Assembly: GCA_016790175.1 (NCBI GenBank)
Contig: JAEUPI010000147.1
Coordinates: forward strand, 1-41,391
Direction: 5' to 3'
Source: Burkholderiaceae bacterium
Lineage (GTDB): Bacteria; Pseudomonadota; Gammaproteobacteria; Burkholderiales; Burkholderiaceae_C
Length of the DNA stretch: 41,391 nt
Part shown: one piece after another, positions 31,402 through 40,759 of the stretch
How the letters are laid out: each line of letters begins with the position of its first letter
Position numbering within the stretch: position 1 is the stretch's first letter
The notes under the pieces: model-generated
The model's database searches: none
What the model was told of the DNA's origin: nothing
Seen by the model: the letters and a program-made list of their open reading frames with translations, nothing else
Translations under genes and position numbers: made by a program

Positions 31402-32037
31402 TCAGCCGCCCACCAGCCCGTTGCGGATTGCGTAGACCGTCAGCTCGGAGTTGTTCGCGAGGCCCAGCTTCTCGAGCACGCGCGCGCGGTACACCGACAC
31501 CGTCTTCGGGCTCAGGTTGAGCTCCTCGGCGATGTCGGACAGGCGTTTGCCCGAGGCGATCATCATCAGCGTCTGCAGCTCGCGGTCCGACAGGCGCTCG
31601 TGCGGGTTCTCGGTCACGGGTGCGGTGAGGCTTTCGACCAGCATCTGCGCGATCTCGGGCGTCACGTACTTGCGGCCCTGCGCCACGGTGCGCACGGCGG
31701 CTACCAGCTGCTGCGGATCGCCGCCCTTGTTCACATAGCCGAAGGCGCCCGCCCGCAGCGCCCGCAGCGCGTACTGGTCTTCCGGGTACATGCTGACCAC
31801 GAGCACCTTGATCGGGTTGTTCTCGTCCTTCAGCGTGTGCAGCACGTCCAGCCCGCTGCGCCCGGGCAGCTGGATATCGAGCAGCAGCACATCGCCGGTC
31901 ACGCTACGCATCAGCGCGCGCAGCTCACCGTAGTCGCCCGCCTCGCCGACGACCTGAATGTCCACCGCGTCGGACAGCGTGTCGCGGATGCCGCGCCGGA
32001 TCAGCGCATGGTCGTCACAAAGAATCACGCGAATCAC
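31402..32037 (-). CDS. NarL/LuxR-family response regulator
   Basis: A 211-aa regulator with an N-terminal receiver domain (acidic D8-D9, phosphoacceptor D54 in LLLDIQLPG, and VNKGG carrying the conserved lysine) and a C-terminal LuxR-type HTH (LSDRELQTLMMIASGKRLSDIAEELNLSPKTVSVYRARVLEKLGL). It starts with GTG at 32037, overlapping the upstream kinase stop as GTGA. The pair forms a two-component system. Targets are unknown; its position between the export and chemotaxis operons suggests control of motility. Confidence 0.93.
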   Translation of the reverse strand: MIRVILCDDHALIRRGIRDTLSDAVDIQVVGEAGDYGELRALMRSVTGDVLLLDIQLPGRSGLDVLHTLKDENNPIKVLVVSMYPEDQYALRALRAGAFGYVNKGGDPQQLVAAVRTVAQGRKYVTPEIAQMLVESLTAPVTENPHERLSDRELQTLMMIASGKRLSDIAEELNLSPKTVSVYRARVLEKLGLANNSELTVYAIRNGLVGG

Positions 32038-33203
32038 AGATCACCCCATCCGGATGGATCGTGCTCACGATCGATCGCGGGCTGCGGGTCGTGCGCGTGT
32101 GCCTTCGCGTCGCGCAGCGGCACCGACAGCAGCACCGTCGTGCCGGCCGGGCTGCTGGAGATGTCGATCCAGCCCCCCACGGTGCTGGCGCGCTGGTGCA
32201 ACCCGCGCAGGCCGAAGCTGCGTGCCTTGGCCAGATCGTCGTCGGTCAGGCCGCGGCCGTTGTCGCTGACCTCGAGCGACAGCACGCCGCCCGAGAGCGA
32301 CAGGTCCACCACCACCCGGGTGGCCTGGGCGTGCTTGCTGATATTGGTCAAGGCCTCCTGCGCAAAGCGATAGGCCACCAGCGGCACGCCGCTGGGCAGC
32401 TGCATGGTCTCGTGGCTGGTGCGGCACTGGCAGCTCACCCCCGTGCGCCGCTCGAAGCGGCTGGCCATCCATTGCAGCGCCGGCACCAGGCCCTGCTCCA
32501 GGATCGCCGGCCGCAGGTTGTGCATGATGCGCTGGCTGGCGCCGATGGCATGGTCCAGCGTCTCGATCGCGGTGGCCACACGGTGTTGCACCTCGGGTGT
32601 CAATGTGTGGCGCGAGATCCAGGCCAGGTCGTACTTCACAGCCGTGAGCGAGCCGCCCACGTCGTCGTGGATCTCGCGGGCGATCGCCGCCCGTTCGAGC
32701 TCGATGCTGCCCTGCAGGTGCTGCGCCAGCTCGGCCAGGCGCTGCCGCGACGCCGCCAGCTCGGCGTCGGCCCGCCGGCGCGCCTGGCGCTCGCGGCTCG
32801 CCTCGATGGCATTGCCCACCGCCGGCGCCAAGCGGGCGAGATTGCTCTTGAGGATGTAGTCCGACGCGCCGTCGCGCATGGCGGTGACGGCCATCTCCTC
32901 GCCGATCTGGCCCGAGAGCAGCACCACCGGCAGCGCCGAGCCGCTGTGGCGCAGCAGCTCCAGCGCCCGCAGGCCGCTGAAATTCGGCAGGTTGTAGTCG
33001 CACAACACCACGTCCCATTGGGCGTGGGCGAGCGCGTGCAGCAATTCGGCTTCGGTCTCGACGCGGCGGGCATGCAGCGTGTATCCGGCGCGCTGCAGGT
33101 GGGCGCAGGCCAGCTGGTGATCGACCTCGGCATCCTCGACATGCAGCACACGCAGCACGCCGGGCCGCGTGGTGCTCGAGACGGCCGCAGTGCGATGGGA
33201 CAT
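32034..33203 (-). CDS. REC-HisKA_3 sensor kinase (receiver domain at the N-terminus)
   Basis: A 389-aa soluble protein with no membrane segment. An N-terminal receiver domain (phosphoacceptor D69 in VVLCDYNLPNFSG, K119) is followed by a coiled-coil linker (ASRERQARRRADAELAASRQRL), a HisKA_3 dimerisation box with H179 in AIAREIHDDVGGSLTAVKYDL, and an HATPase domain (FAQEALTNISKHAQATRV, VSDNGRGLTDDDL, FGLRGLHQRASTVGG). The order REC-then-kinase suggests it receives phosphate from another kinase and passes a signal to its NarL-type partner. Divergent from the chemotaxis operon across 162 bp. Confidence 0.92.
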   Translation of the reverse strand: MSHRTAAVSSTTRPGVLRVLHVEDAEVDHQLACAHLQRAGYTLHARRVETEAELLHALAHAQWDVVLCDYNLPNFSGLRALELLRHSGSALPVVLLSGQIGEEMAVTAMRDGASDYILKSNLARLAPAVGNAIEASRERQARRRADAELAASRQRLAELAQHLQGSIELERAAIAREIHDDVGGSLTAVKYDLAWISRHTLTPEVQHRVATAIETLDHAIGASQRIMHNLRPAILEQGLVPALQWMASRFERRTGVSCQCRTSHETMQLPSGVPLVAYRFAQEALTNISKHAQATRVVVDLSLSGGVLSLEVSDNGRGLTDDDLAKARSFGLRGLHQRASTVGGWIDISSSPAGTTVLLSVPLRDAKAHAHDPQPAIDREHDPSGWGDL

Positions 33204-33264
33204 GCCGCGAAGTATGGCGCAGCCGGCCCGCCGGCCGCCGGGTGGCAGGAATTACGCGACGTTT

Positions 33265-33324
33265 GCCACCGTCTTCGACTGAATGAAACAACGGTGGCGA
33301 CCGAAGAATCTGCTGCCGGTCGCC
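33265..33324 (+). promoter_or_regulatory. Two overlapping inverted repeats in the chemotaxis operon leader region
   Basis: GCCACCGT (33265-33272) pairs with ACGGTGGC (33291-33298), and GGCGACCG (33296-33303) pairs with CGGTCGCC (33317-33324). The two perfect 8-bp stems share bases 33296-33298, so they compete for pairing. They lie 42 to 101 nt before the first gene of the chemotaxis operon, within the 162-bp divergent gap. Operator or attenuator-like roles are both possible. Confidence 0.5.
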
Positions 33325-33365
33325 TTAAGGGCGAGCACGTTTTCCGGACCCTTTGTGGAGCCCCG

Positions 33366-33830
33366 ATGGTCGATCAACCTGCCCTGTCGCATCTGCCGGA
33401 CCTTGCCGTCCCCACGCTGCTGGCGGCCGACCTGCAGGATCACCTGATGACGGCGTCGAACGACCTCGACCGCCTGCAACGCCTGCTGCACGACGCGACG
33501 GAAACCTTGTTGACGCACTTTCACAGCGCCAACGAACAGATGGACGCGCTGAAGCATCTGGCGCAGGACGTGGCCGCCTTCGATCCGGCCCCGCTCGAGC
33601 AGATGCTGTCCGACCTGCGCGGCGCCGTGACGGCGCTGCAGTTCCAGGACATGGCCTCGCAGCTGATCTCGCACACCGACCGGCGTCTGCGCAGCTGCGC
33701 CGACCGGCTGGCGCGCGACGCGCTGGCGGCCGACGGCGACACCGGCTTCGTGCCGATCGAGCCGCCGCCGCTGCGCCCCAACCCCGTCACGCAAGACGAG
33801 GTCGATGCCGGCTCGATCGAGCTGTTCTGA
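33366..33830 (+). CDS. Short CheZ-like protein (predicted CheY-P phosphatase)
   Basis: A 154-aa helical protein that opens the chemotaxis operon. Two CheZ hallmarks can be seen. QFQDMASQLI contains D95-x3-Q99, matching the D143/Q147 active-site spacing of enteric CheZ (FQDLTGQVI). The C-terminus TQDEVDAGSIELF resembles the CheZ CheY-P-binding tail (QVDDLLDSLGF) after a Pro-rich linker (about 130-141). It is shorter than the about 214-aa enteric CheZ. GGAG lies 5 nt before ATG at 33366. cheY follows 50 nt downstream. Phosphatase activity is inferred from these two motifs and context. Confidence 0.72.
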   Translation: MVDQPALSHLPDLAVPTLLAADLQDHLMTASNDLDRLQRLLHDATETLLTHFHSANEQMDALKHLAQDVAAFDPAPLEQMLSDLRGAVTALQFQDMASQLISHTDRRLRSCADRLARDALAADGDTGFVPIEPPPLRPNPVTQDEVDAGSIELF

Positions 33831-33880
33831 ACACCCGCGACCCTTTTCTCACGCACACACCCCACACCCCGGAGCCCGAG

Positions 33881-34243
33881 ATGCACTCAATTCTTGCCGT
33901 CGACGATTCGGCCTCGATGCGCCAGATGGTCAGCTTCACGCTGAAGAACGCCGGCTTCAGCGTGGTGGAAGCCGTCGACGGGCAGGACGCCTGGGAGAAG
34001 GCGAACAGCCGCGACTTCAGCCTGGTGCTGACCGACCAGAACATGCCGCGCATGGACGGTATCGGCCTGACGAAGAAGCTGCGCGAGAACCCGCGCTTCA
34101 AGGCCACGCCGATCCTGATCCTCACCACCGAGTCGAGCGACGAGATGAAGCAGAAGGGCCGCGCTGCCGGTGCGACCGGCTGGCTCGTCAAGCCGTTCGA
34201 CCCGAACAAGCTGATCGAAGTGATCGGCAAGGTCATCAAGTGA
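33881..34243 (+). CDS. cheY: Chemotaxis response regulator CheY
   Basis: A 120-aa stand-alone receiver domain. D8 and D9 in LAVDDSASMRQ bind Mg2+, D52 in LVLTDQNMPRMDG is phosphorylated, and T82 and K104 (LVKPFDP) complete the switch. CheY-P made by CheA binds the N-terminal peptide of FliM (present at 27070) and changes motor direction. GGAG lies 8 nt upstream. It is followed by cheA after 33 nt. Confidence 0.95.
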   Translation: MHSILAVDDSASMRQMVSFTLKNAGFSVVEAVDGQDAWEKANSRDFSLVLTDQNMPRMDGIGLTKKLRENPRFKATPILILTTESSDEMKQKGRAAGATGWLVKPFDPNKLIEVIGKVIK

Positions 34244-34276
34244 CGCCCCGCCCCTCCACCCGCACCGAGCACTCCG

Positions 34277-36460
34277 ATGGCTGAACACACCGCATCCGGC
34301 GCCGGCGGCGCGGGCATCGACCTGAGCCAGTTCTACCAGGTCTTCTTCGAAGAGGCCGGCGAGAACCTGGCCAACATGGAGCAGATGCTGCTCGGGCTCG
34401 ACCTGACCCAGGCCGACGACGAGCAGCTCAATGCGATCTTCCGCTGCGCGCATTCGGTCAAGGGCGGCGCTGCGACCTTCGGTTTCTCCGACGTGGCCGA
34501 GCTCACGCACCAGATGGAAACGCTGCTCGACAGGCTGCGTCGCCACGAACTGCAGCCGCATGCGTCGATGGTCGACGTGCTGCTGGCCGCCGGCGACGCG
34601 CTGAAGTCGCAACTGGCGCGCCACCAGGGCGCCGGCGGCGAACCGGTGGACACCACGCAGCTGATCGCCGACATCGTGCGCCTTGCTCAGGGCGAGGCGC
34701 CTGCAGGCAGCGACGCCGCACCGGCCGCGCCGCCGAAGGCTGCGCCGAGCACGCCCGACGCCGCCAAGTCCGTCGACGGCAAAGCCGCGGCGACAAAGGC
34801 CGCCGCCAAGCCGGCGCTGCGCCAGCTCGAGCTCACCGTCGGCCCGCTGCCCGATCCGACGGTGGCCGACAACCTGCTCGAGCTGTTCAAGGAGATCGCC
34901 GAACTCGGCACGATGGAGCCGCTCGACGCCGGACAGGATGCCGACGGCATGCGCCGCTTCAAGATCAGCACCCGCTCGAGCGACAGCGACCTGCTGGACC
35001 TGTTCACCTTCCATGTGCCGCGCGAGTCGCTGAAGCTCGGGCCGCTGACCAAGGGCTACGGCTTCCACAAGAACGCGCCCGGCGCACCGAACGAGGAGCC
35101 GGCCAAGGATGCGGGCTACGGATTCTTCGACGACGCACCGGGCGCACCGGGCAGCACGTCGCCGGCACCCGCCGCATCCGCCGAGACAAAACCTGCGGAC
35201 AAGCCCGCGGCCGCACAGGCGCCGCAGATCGAGATCGCCGCCAAACCTGCAGCCGCCGGCGCCGCACGCGCGGCCGACAAGCCCGGCGCCAACCTGGAGT
35301 CGACGACGCTGCGGGTGTCGATCGAGAAGGTCGACCAGCTGATCAATCTGGTCGGCGAACTCGTGATCACGCAGGCCATGCTGGCGCAGACGGGCTCGGC
35401 CCTCGACGGTGCCCAGCACCAGAGCCTGGTGGCCGGCCTGGCCGACCTGCAGCGCAACACGCGCGATCTGCAGGAAGCGGTGATGTCGATCCGCATGATC
35501 CCGATGTCGGTGGTGTTCAACCGCTATCCGCGCATGCTGCGCGATCTGGCCGGCAAGCTCGGCAAGAAGGTCGAGCTGGTGATGCAGGGCGAGGCCACCG
35601 AACTCGACAAGGGCCTGGTCGAGAAGATCACCGACCCGTTGACGCACCTGGTGCGCAATTCCTGCGACCATGGCATCGAACTGCCGCACGAGCGCATCGC
35701 ACGCGGCAAGACGGCGCACGGCACCATCACGCTGGCAGCCAGCCACCAGGGCGGCAGCATCCTGATCGAGGTGCGCGACGACGGCCGGGGCCTGTCGCGC
35801 GACAAGCTGCTGAAGAAGGCTCGCGAGCGCGGCATCGACGCGCCCGACACGCTGACCGACGCCGAGGTCTGGGCGCTGATCTTCGCGCCGGGCTTCTCCA
35901 CCGCCGACGTCGTCACCGACGTCTCCGGGCGCGGCGTCGGCATGGACGTGGTCAAGCGCAACATCACCGCGCTCAACGGCACGGTGGAGATCGACTCCGC
36001 CGAGGGCTACGGCATGAGCGTGAAGGTGCGCCTGCCGCTCACGCTGGCCATCATGGACGGCATGAGCGTCGGCGTCGGCGCCGAGTGCTACATCCTGCCG
36101 CTGGCCTCGGTGGTGGAGTCGTTCCAGGTCGAACCCGGTGCGATCAAGACGGTCGCCGGTGCCAGCCGCGTGGTGCAGGTGCGCGAGGAATACATGCCGG
36201 TGATCGACCTCGAGAGCATCTTCCACGTGCCGCGCGAGGCCGGTGCCGGCGGCAACGGCATCATGGTCATCGTCGAAGCCGAAGGCGGCCGCGTGGCGAT
36301 GCTGGTCGACGAGCTGCTCGGCCAACAGCAGGTGGTGGTCAAGAACCTCGAGACCAACTACCGCAAGGTCAACAACGTGTCGGGCGCCACCATCATGGGC
36401 GACGGCCGGGTCGCGCTGATCCTCGACGTCGGCGCGCTGGTGCGTCAGTCGCGTCACTGA
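34277..36460 (+). CDS. cheA: Chemotaxis histidine kinase CheA
   Basis: A 727-aa CheA. P1: Hpt domain with H59 in [18 protein letters not shown]2-like segment (about 175-255) follows, then a Pro/Ala linker carrying two copies of GYGF-x3-APGAP (260-271, 280-291). P3: [25 protein letters not shown]4: N-box [15 protein letters not shown] with N461, DDGRG at 501-505 and [14 protein letters not shown]5: CheW-like domain ending [14 protein letters not shown]. It phosphorylates CheY in response to MCP signals. All five expected regions are present. Confidence 0.97.
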   Translation: MAEHTASGAGGAGIDLSQFYQVFFEEAGENLANMEQMLLGLDLTQADDEQLNAIFRCAHSVKGGAATFGFSDVAELTHQMETLLDRLRRHELQPHASMVDVLLAAGDALKSQLARHQGAGGEPVDTTQLIADIVRLAQGEAPAGSDAAPAAPPKAAPSTPDAAKSVDGKAAATKAAAKPALRQLELTVGPLPDPTVADNLLELFKEIAELGTMEPLDAGQDADGMRRFKISTRSSDSDLLDLFTFHVPRESLKLGPLTKGYGFHKNAPGAPNEEPAKDAGYGFFDDAPGAPGSTSPAPAASAETKPADKPAAAQAPQIEIAAKPAAAGAARAADKPGANLESTTLRVSIEKVDQLINLVGELVITQAMLAQTGSALDGAQHQSLVAGLADLQRNTRDLQEAVMSIRMIPMSVVFNRYPRMLRDLAGKLGKKVELVMQGEATELDKGLVEKITDPLTHLVRNSCDHGIELPHERIARGKTAHGTITLAASHQGGSILIEVRDDGRGLSRDKLLKKARERGIDAPDTLTDAEVWALIFAPGFSTADVVTDVSGRGVGMDVVKRNITALNGTVEIDSAEGYGMSVKVRLPLTLAIMDGMSVGVGAECYILPLASVVESFQVEPGAIKTVAGASRVVQVREEYMPVIDLESIFHVPREAGAGGNGIMVIVEAEGGRVAMLVDELLGQQQVVVKNLETNYRKVNNVSGATIMGDGRVALILDVGALVRQSRH

Positions 36461-36486
36461 GCCGCGGCGCCGACAGGGGGAACACC

Positions 36487-38055
36487 GTGCTCACGACTGC
36501 CCTGCGCCACTTCGACATCCGCACGCGGATGCTGGGGGCGATCGCGATGGTGCTGGCCTTGCTGGCGCTGCTCGGCGGCGCCGGGCTGTGGAGCCTGCAC
36601 CGCATGGGTGCGCTCGGCGAGGCCTTCGTGCAGACCACGCATGCCGATTCGGTGTTGCTGTCGGAGCTGCGCGCCAGCTACGGCAACCTGCGCCGCTACG
36701 AGAAGGACCTGGTCATCAGTTACGAGAAGGCCGACCAGGTCGCCGCCTACAAGCCCAAATGGAGCGCAGCGGCGCAGGAGTTGCGCGAGCGCGCCGGCAA
36801 GCTGGCGGCGGGCCATGAGGGTGAGATCGCCGAACGCGCGCGAAAGGTCGAGCAGCTGGCGGGCCAGTATGTGGAGAAGGCCTCGCATGTCGTGCGCCAG
36901 ATCGAGGCCAGCGCCTACGACACCGCCGCAGTGGCCAACCGGCAGCTGTCGTCCGCCAAGGAGGCGATCCACGCCGTCGAAGCCGAGCTCGACGCGTTGG
37001 GCCAGGCACTGGCGGCGCGAGCCACGGCCAACGAAGCGCAGCGTGAGGCACTGGCTTCGCGCGCACGCTGGCTGTTCTTCGCCACGGTGCTGCTGACCGT
37101 GGTGATCGTGGTGCCGCTCACGCTGGCCAACATGGTCTCGATCTGCAAGCCGATCGAACAGGCCCGCGGCCTGGCCGAACGCATCGCCACCGGCGATCTG
37201 ACGGCCCAGGTGTGCGACGGTGGCCGCGACGAGGCGGCCCGGCTGCTGTGCTCGCTGCAGGCCATGCAGGAGTCGCTGCGCCGCATCGTCCAGCAGGTGC
37301 ACACGAGTGCCGAATCGATCCAGGTGGCCGCCTCGCAGGTGGCCACGGGCAACCAGGACCTGAGCAGCCGCACCGAGCAGACCGCCAGCAATCTGCAGCA
37401 GGCTGCCAGCTCGATGGAACAGCTCACCGGCAACGTGCGCCAGAGCGCCGAATCGGCCACGCAGGCCGACCAGCTCGCCGGCAGCGCGTGCCAGGCCGCA
37501 GAACGCGGCGGCGAGGTGGTGACCCAGGTGGTCAACACCATGCAGGACATCAGTACCAGCAGTCACCGCATCGCCGAGATCATCGGCACCATCGACGGCA
37601 TCGCGTTCCAGACCAACATCCTCGCGCTCAACGCGGCCGTCGAGGCGGCGCGCGCCGGCGAGCAGGGTCGCGGCTTTGCCGTCGTGGCCGGCGAGGTGCG
37701 TGCGCTCGCGCAGCGCTCGGCCGCCGCGGCGCGAGAGATCAAGTCGCTCATCGACGCCAGCGTGCAGCGCGTCGAGGCCGGCTCGCGCCTGGTGCAGGAG
37801 GCCGGCACCACCATGACCGACATCGTCGGCGGCGTGCGGCGGGTGTCGCAGATGATCGCCGAGATCTCGGCGGCGGCCGGCCAGCAAAGCACCGGCATCG
37901 GCCAGGTCAACGGCTCGGTGATGCAGCTCGACCAGATGACGCAGCAAAACGCTGCGCTGGTCGAGCAGGCCGCCGCTGCAGCCGATGCACTCAAGGACCA
38001 GTCGCGCGAACTCGCGCGCGTGATCTCCGGTTTTCGCCTGGAGGCTGCTGCATGA
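36487..38055 (+). CDS. Methyl-accepting chemotaxis protein 1
   Basis: A 522-aa MCP. TM1 is [21 protein letters not shown], followed by a periplasmic helical bundle (about 35-190; [19 protein letters not shown]) with no PAS or Cache domain, TM2 ([18 protein letters not shown]), a HAMP domain, and the cytoplasmic hairpin with the invariant tip [39 protein letters not shown] split around 380. GTG at 36487 is chosen because AGGGGG precedes it and the transmembrane start follows; no nearer ATG fits. No C-terminal receptor-modification pentapeptide is present. It overlaps the possible start of the next region by 4 nt. Confidence 0.93.
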   Translation: MLTTALRHFDIRTRMLGAIAMVLALLALLGGAGLWSLHRMGALGEAFVQTTHADSVLLSELRASYGNLRRYEKDLVISYEKADQVAAYKPKWSAAAQELRERAGKLAAGHEGEIAERARKVEQLAGQYVEKASHVVRQIEASAYDTAAVANRQLSSAKEAIHAVEAELDALGQALAARATANEAQREALASRARWLFFATVLLTVVIVVPLTLANMVSICKPIEQARGLAERIATGDLTAQVCDGGRDEAARLLCSLQAMQESLRRIVQQVHTSAESIQVAASQVATGNQDLSSRTEQTASNLQQAASSMEQLTGNVRQSAESATQADQLAGSACQAAERGGEVVTQVVNTMQDISTSSHRIAEIIGTIDGIAFQTNILALNAAVEAARAGEQGRGFAVVAGEVRALAQRSAAAAREIKSLIDASVQRVEAGSRLVQEAGTTMTDIVGGVRRVSQMIAEISAAAGQQSTGIGQVNGSVMQLDQMTQQNAALVEQAAAAADALKDQSRELARVISGFRLEAAA

Positions 38056-38099
38056 GCGCCGCCTCTTCCCCTCGTTCGCACTCACAAGGAGTCGCACCC

Positions 38100-38558
38100 A
38101 TGAAACTTCCCCGCATCCTCATGCTGGCGGCCTGCATGGCCGCGTCGAGCCACGGTGCATCGGCCGCCGCCGAGCACGCCTCCAAGGAAGAGGCCACCGC
38201 CATGGTGAAGAAGGGCGTGGCCTTCATTCGCAGCAACGGCAAGGACAAGGGCTACGCCGAGATCAGCAACAAGGCCGGGCAGTTCAAGGACCGCGACCTG
38301 TACCTCGTGGTCTACGGCCTCGACGGCGTGGTACGCGCGCACGGCGCCAACGAGAAGATGATCGGCAAGAACCTGATCGAGCTGAAGGACGTCGACGGCA
38401 AGCCCTTCGTGAAGGAACGCGTCGATCTCGCGCAGAGCCAGGGCACCTTCTGGCAGGACTACAAGTTCACCAACCCGGTGTCCAAGAAGATCGAGCCGAA
38501 GCAGATGTACTGCGAGAAGCTCGACGACACGGTGGTCTGCGGCGGCATCTACAAGTAA
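38100..38558 (+). CDS. Secreted single Cache domain protein
   Basis: A 152-aa periplasmic protein. The signal peptide is MKLPRILMLAACMAASSHGA, cleaved near ASA-AAEH. The rest is one Cache domain: EEATAMVKKGVAFIRSNGKDKGYAEI, LYLVVYGLDGVVRAHGANEKMIGKNLIELKD, GTFWQDYKFTNPVSKKIEPK and two cysteines (MYCEKL, VVCGG). AAGGAG lies 8 nt before ATG at 38100, deciding against the ATG at 38052. Cache domains usually sit inside receptors; here it is separate, between two MCPs that lack one. A ligand-binding partner for an MCP is a natural guess but unproven. Confidence 0.87.
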   Translation: MKLPRILMLAACMAASSHGASAAAEHASKEEATAMVKKGVAFIRSNGKDKGYAEISNKAGQFKDRDLYLVVYGLDGVVRAHGANEKMIGKNLIELKDVDGKPFVKERVDLAQSQGTFWQDYKFTNPVSKKIEPKQMYCEKLDDTVVCGGIYK

Positions 38559-38600
38559 TCCGGCAACGCCGGTCGCCCGACTCCATCGCGAAAGCCTCCC

Positions 38601-40187
38601 ATGCGTCTGCGCACGAAACTGATGATCGGCCCCTGGGTCACGGCCGCGATGCTGCTGCTGTCGGTGCTCACGTCAACCGGGGTCTTCTACCGGTTCGCGG
38701 ACGAGGCACAGTCGCTCCAGACGCAGGCCGGCGAATCCGAGGAACTGCTCGACCAGACCCAGACCGGCTACGGCAAGCTGCTGGCCGAGCTGTACCGCAC
38801 GATGACCATCATCGCGTCGGTGCCCGAGGCCACGATCAAGCAGATGCGCCAGCGCCTGCCGCAGGACACCGGCGCCCTGACGAAGAACGCGCACGGCGTC
38901 GCCGAAGCGATCGGCAACCCCGAAGCAGCCGCCGCCGCCAAGGCCATCGACGAAGCCAGCCGCCGCTTCGTGAAGGCGGCCGACATGGCGCTGGACATGG
39001 GCACGGTCGATGCCAACACCGGCATCGCGGCGATGCAGAGCGCCGACGCCGAGCAGCAGAAGATCGCAGCCGCGATCGGCACGCTGTTCAACGTGTCGCG
39101 CGAACACTTCACTCGAGCGGCCGATGTGCAGCGCCGCCGCGCGCAGACGCTGACTCTGGCGCTGGGCCTGCTCGCGCTGCTGACCGCGGCGATCGCCGTC
39201 GCGGTGTCGGCAGCGCTGAAACGCCGCATCGTGCGCGACGTGCAGCGTGTGGCCGACACCGCCTCGCGCGTGGCCGAGGGCCGGCTCGACCGCATCGCGC
39301 TCGACGACAGCGACGACGAGATCGGCCAGCTGCTGCGGGCCCAGGCCACGATGGTCGACCGCCTGCGCGACATGGTGTCGCAGGTCGGCACCAGCGCCGG
39401 CTCGATCCGCACGGCCAGCGCCGAAGTGGCCAGCGGCAACACCGATCTCAGCCAGCGCACCGAACAGGCCGCCGCCAACCTGCAGCGCACCGCCTCGTCG
39501 ATGGAGCAGCTCACCGGCAGCGTGCGCGCCAGCGCTGACGCCGCCGCGCAGGCGCAGCAGCTCGCCAGCTCGGCCTCCGACGCCGCCCACCGCGGCGGCA
39601 CGGTGATGAACCAGGTGGTGTCCAACATGACTGACATCGCCGGCTCGAGCCGGCGCATCGCCGACATCATCGGCACCATCGACAGCATTGCGTTCCAGAC
39701 CAACATCCTGGCGCTCAACGCCGCGGTCGAGGCCGCGCGCGCCGGCGAGCAGGGCCGCGGCTTCGCGGTCGTGGCCGGCGAGGTGCGCTCGCTCGCGCAG
39801 CGTTCGGCGTCGGCGGCGCACGAGATCAAGTCGCTGATCGGCGATTCGGTGCAGAAAGTCGAATCGGGCACCGGCCTGGTGCAGGATGCCGGCCAGACGA
39901 TGCAGGAGATCGTCGCCAGCGTGCAGCGCGTGTGCGACACGATCGGCGAGATCTCGTCGGCCACGCGCGAACAGAGCGGCGGCATCGGGCAGGTCAACGG
40001 CGCCATGGGCGAGCTCGAGCAGATGACGCAGCAGAACGCCGCGCTGGTCGAGCAGAGTGCCGCGGCCGCCGAGTCGCTGCGCGAACAGGCGCTCAGGCTG
40101 GCGCAGGCCGTCTCGGGATTCAAGGTCGACGGCCACGCCGGCGTGGCATCGACCACCGTGGCCGACATCGAATCGAACCCCCGATAG
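38601..40187 (+). CDS. Methyl-accepting chemotaxis protein 2
   Basis: A 528-aa MCP. TM1 lies near [19 protein letters not shown], followed by a periplasmic helical region (about 30-180; [23 protein letters not shown]), TM2 ([21 protein letters not shown]), a HAMP domain ([22 protein letters not shown]) and the cytoplasmic hairpin with the [20 protein letters not shown] tip. The signalling domain is close to that of MCP 1, while the sensory part differs. No C-terminal pentapeptide. It is followed by cheW after 13 nt. Confidence 0.94.
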   Translation: MRLRTKLMIGPWVTAAMLLLSVLTSTGVFYRFADEAQSLQTQAGESEELLDQTQTGYGKLLAELYRTMTIIASVPEATIKQMRQRLPQDTGALTKNAHGVAEAIGNPEAAAAAKAIDEASRRFVKAADMALDMGTVDANTGIAAMQSADAEQQKIAAAIGTLFNVSREHFTRAADVQRRRAQTLTLALGLLALLTAAIAVAVSAALKRRIVRDVQRVADTASRVAEGRLDRIALDDSDDEIGQLLRAQATMVDRLRDMVSQVGTSAGSIRTASAEVASGNTDLSQRTEQAAANLQRTASSMEQLTGSVRASADAAAQAQQLASSASDAAHRGGTVMNQVVSNMTDIAGSSRRIADIIGTIDSIAFQTNILALNAAVEAARAGEQGRGFAVVAGEVRSLAQRSASAAHEIKSLIGDSVQKVESGTGLVQDAGQTMQEIVASVQRVCDTIGEISSATREQSGGIGQVNGAMGELEQMTQQNAALVEQSAAAAESLREQALRLAQAVSGFKVDGHAGVASTTVADIESNPR

Positions 40188-40200
40188 CAGGAGAACCCAG

Positions 40201-40725
40201 GTGGACATGATCAAGGAAGGCCAGCACATCGCGCAGCAGGCCGGCGCACAGGAGGGCAAGTCGCACGCGCGCTCCGGCGAGTACCTCACCTTTCGCCTCG
40301 GCGAGGAGGAATACGGCATCGACATCCTGCGCGTGCAGGAGATCCGCTCCTACGAGCCGCCCACCCGCATCGCCAACGCGCCGGCGCACATCAAGGGCGT
40401 GGTCAACCTGCGTGGCGTGATCGTGCCGATCGTCGACCTGCGGCTGATGCTCGGCTGCGCCAGCGCCGAGTTCAACCACGTCACCGTGGTGGTGGTGCTC
40501 AACGTCAGGGGCCGTGTCGTCGGCGCGGTGGTCGATTCGGTGTCCGACGTGCTCGAACTGGGGCCCGACACCATCAAGCCGGCGCCGGCGGTGAATGCCT
40601 CGGTCGAGGCCGAACACATCACCGGCATCGGCGCGGTGAAGTCCGACCAGGGCGAACGCATGCTGATCCTGCTCGACATCGAGGGCCTGATGACGGGCGC
40701 CGGTCTCGGACTGGGCGACGCTTGA
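40201..40725 (+). CDS. cheW: Chemotaxis coupling protein CheW
   Basis: A 174-aa CheW: EYLTFRLGEEEYGIDILRVQEI, IKGVVNLRGVIVPIVDLRLMLG, VVDSVSDVLELGPDTIKPAP and MLILLDIEGLM. It is an SH3-like adaptor linking MCPs to CheA. AGGAG lies 7 nt before the GTG at 40201, which is chosen over the ATG at 40207. Positioned between two MCP genes. Confidence 0.95.
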   Translation: MDMIKEGQHIAQQAGAQEGKSHARSGEYLTFRLGEEEYGIDILRVQEIRSYEPPTRIANAPAHIKGVVNLRGVIVPIVDLRLMLGCASAEFNHVTVVVVLNVRGRVVGAVVDSVSDVLELGPDTIKPAPAVNASVEAEHITGIGAVKSDQGERMLILLDIEGLMTGAGLGLGDA

Positions 40726-40759
40726 ACGCGCGGCCGACGCTGACCCACAAGGAACTCAC

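Noticed and set aside
33887..36457. An 856-codon minus-strand frame opposite cheY and cheA.
   Set aside because: Composition typical of an antisense shadow; cheA and cheY are certain on the plus strand.
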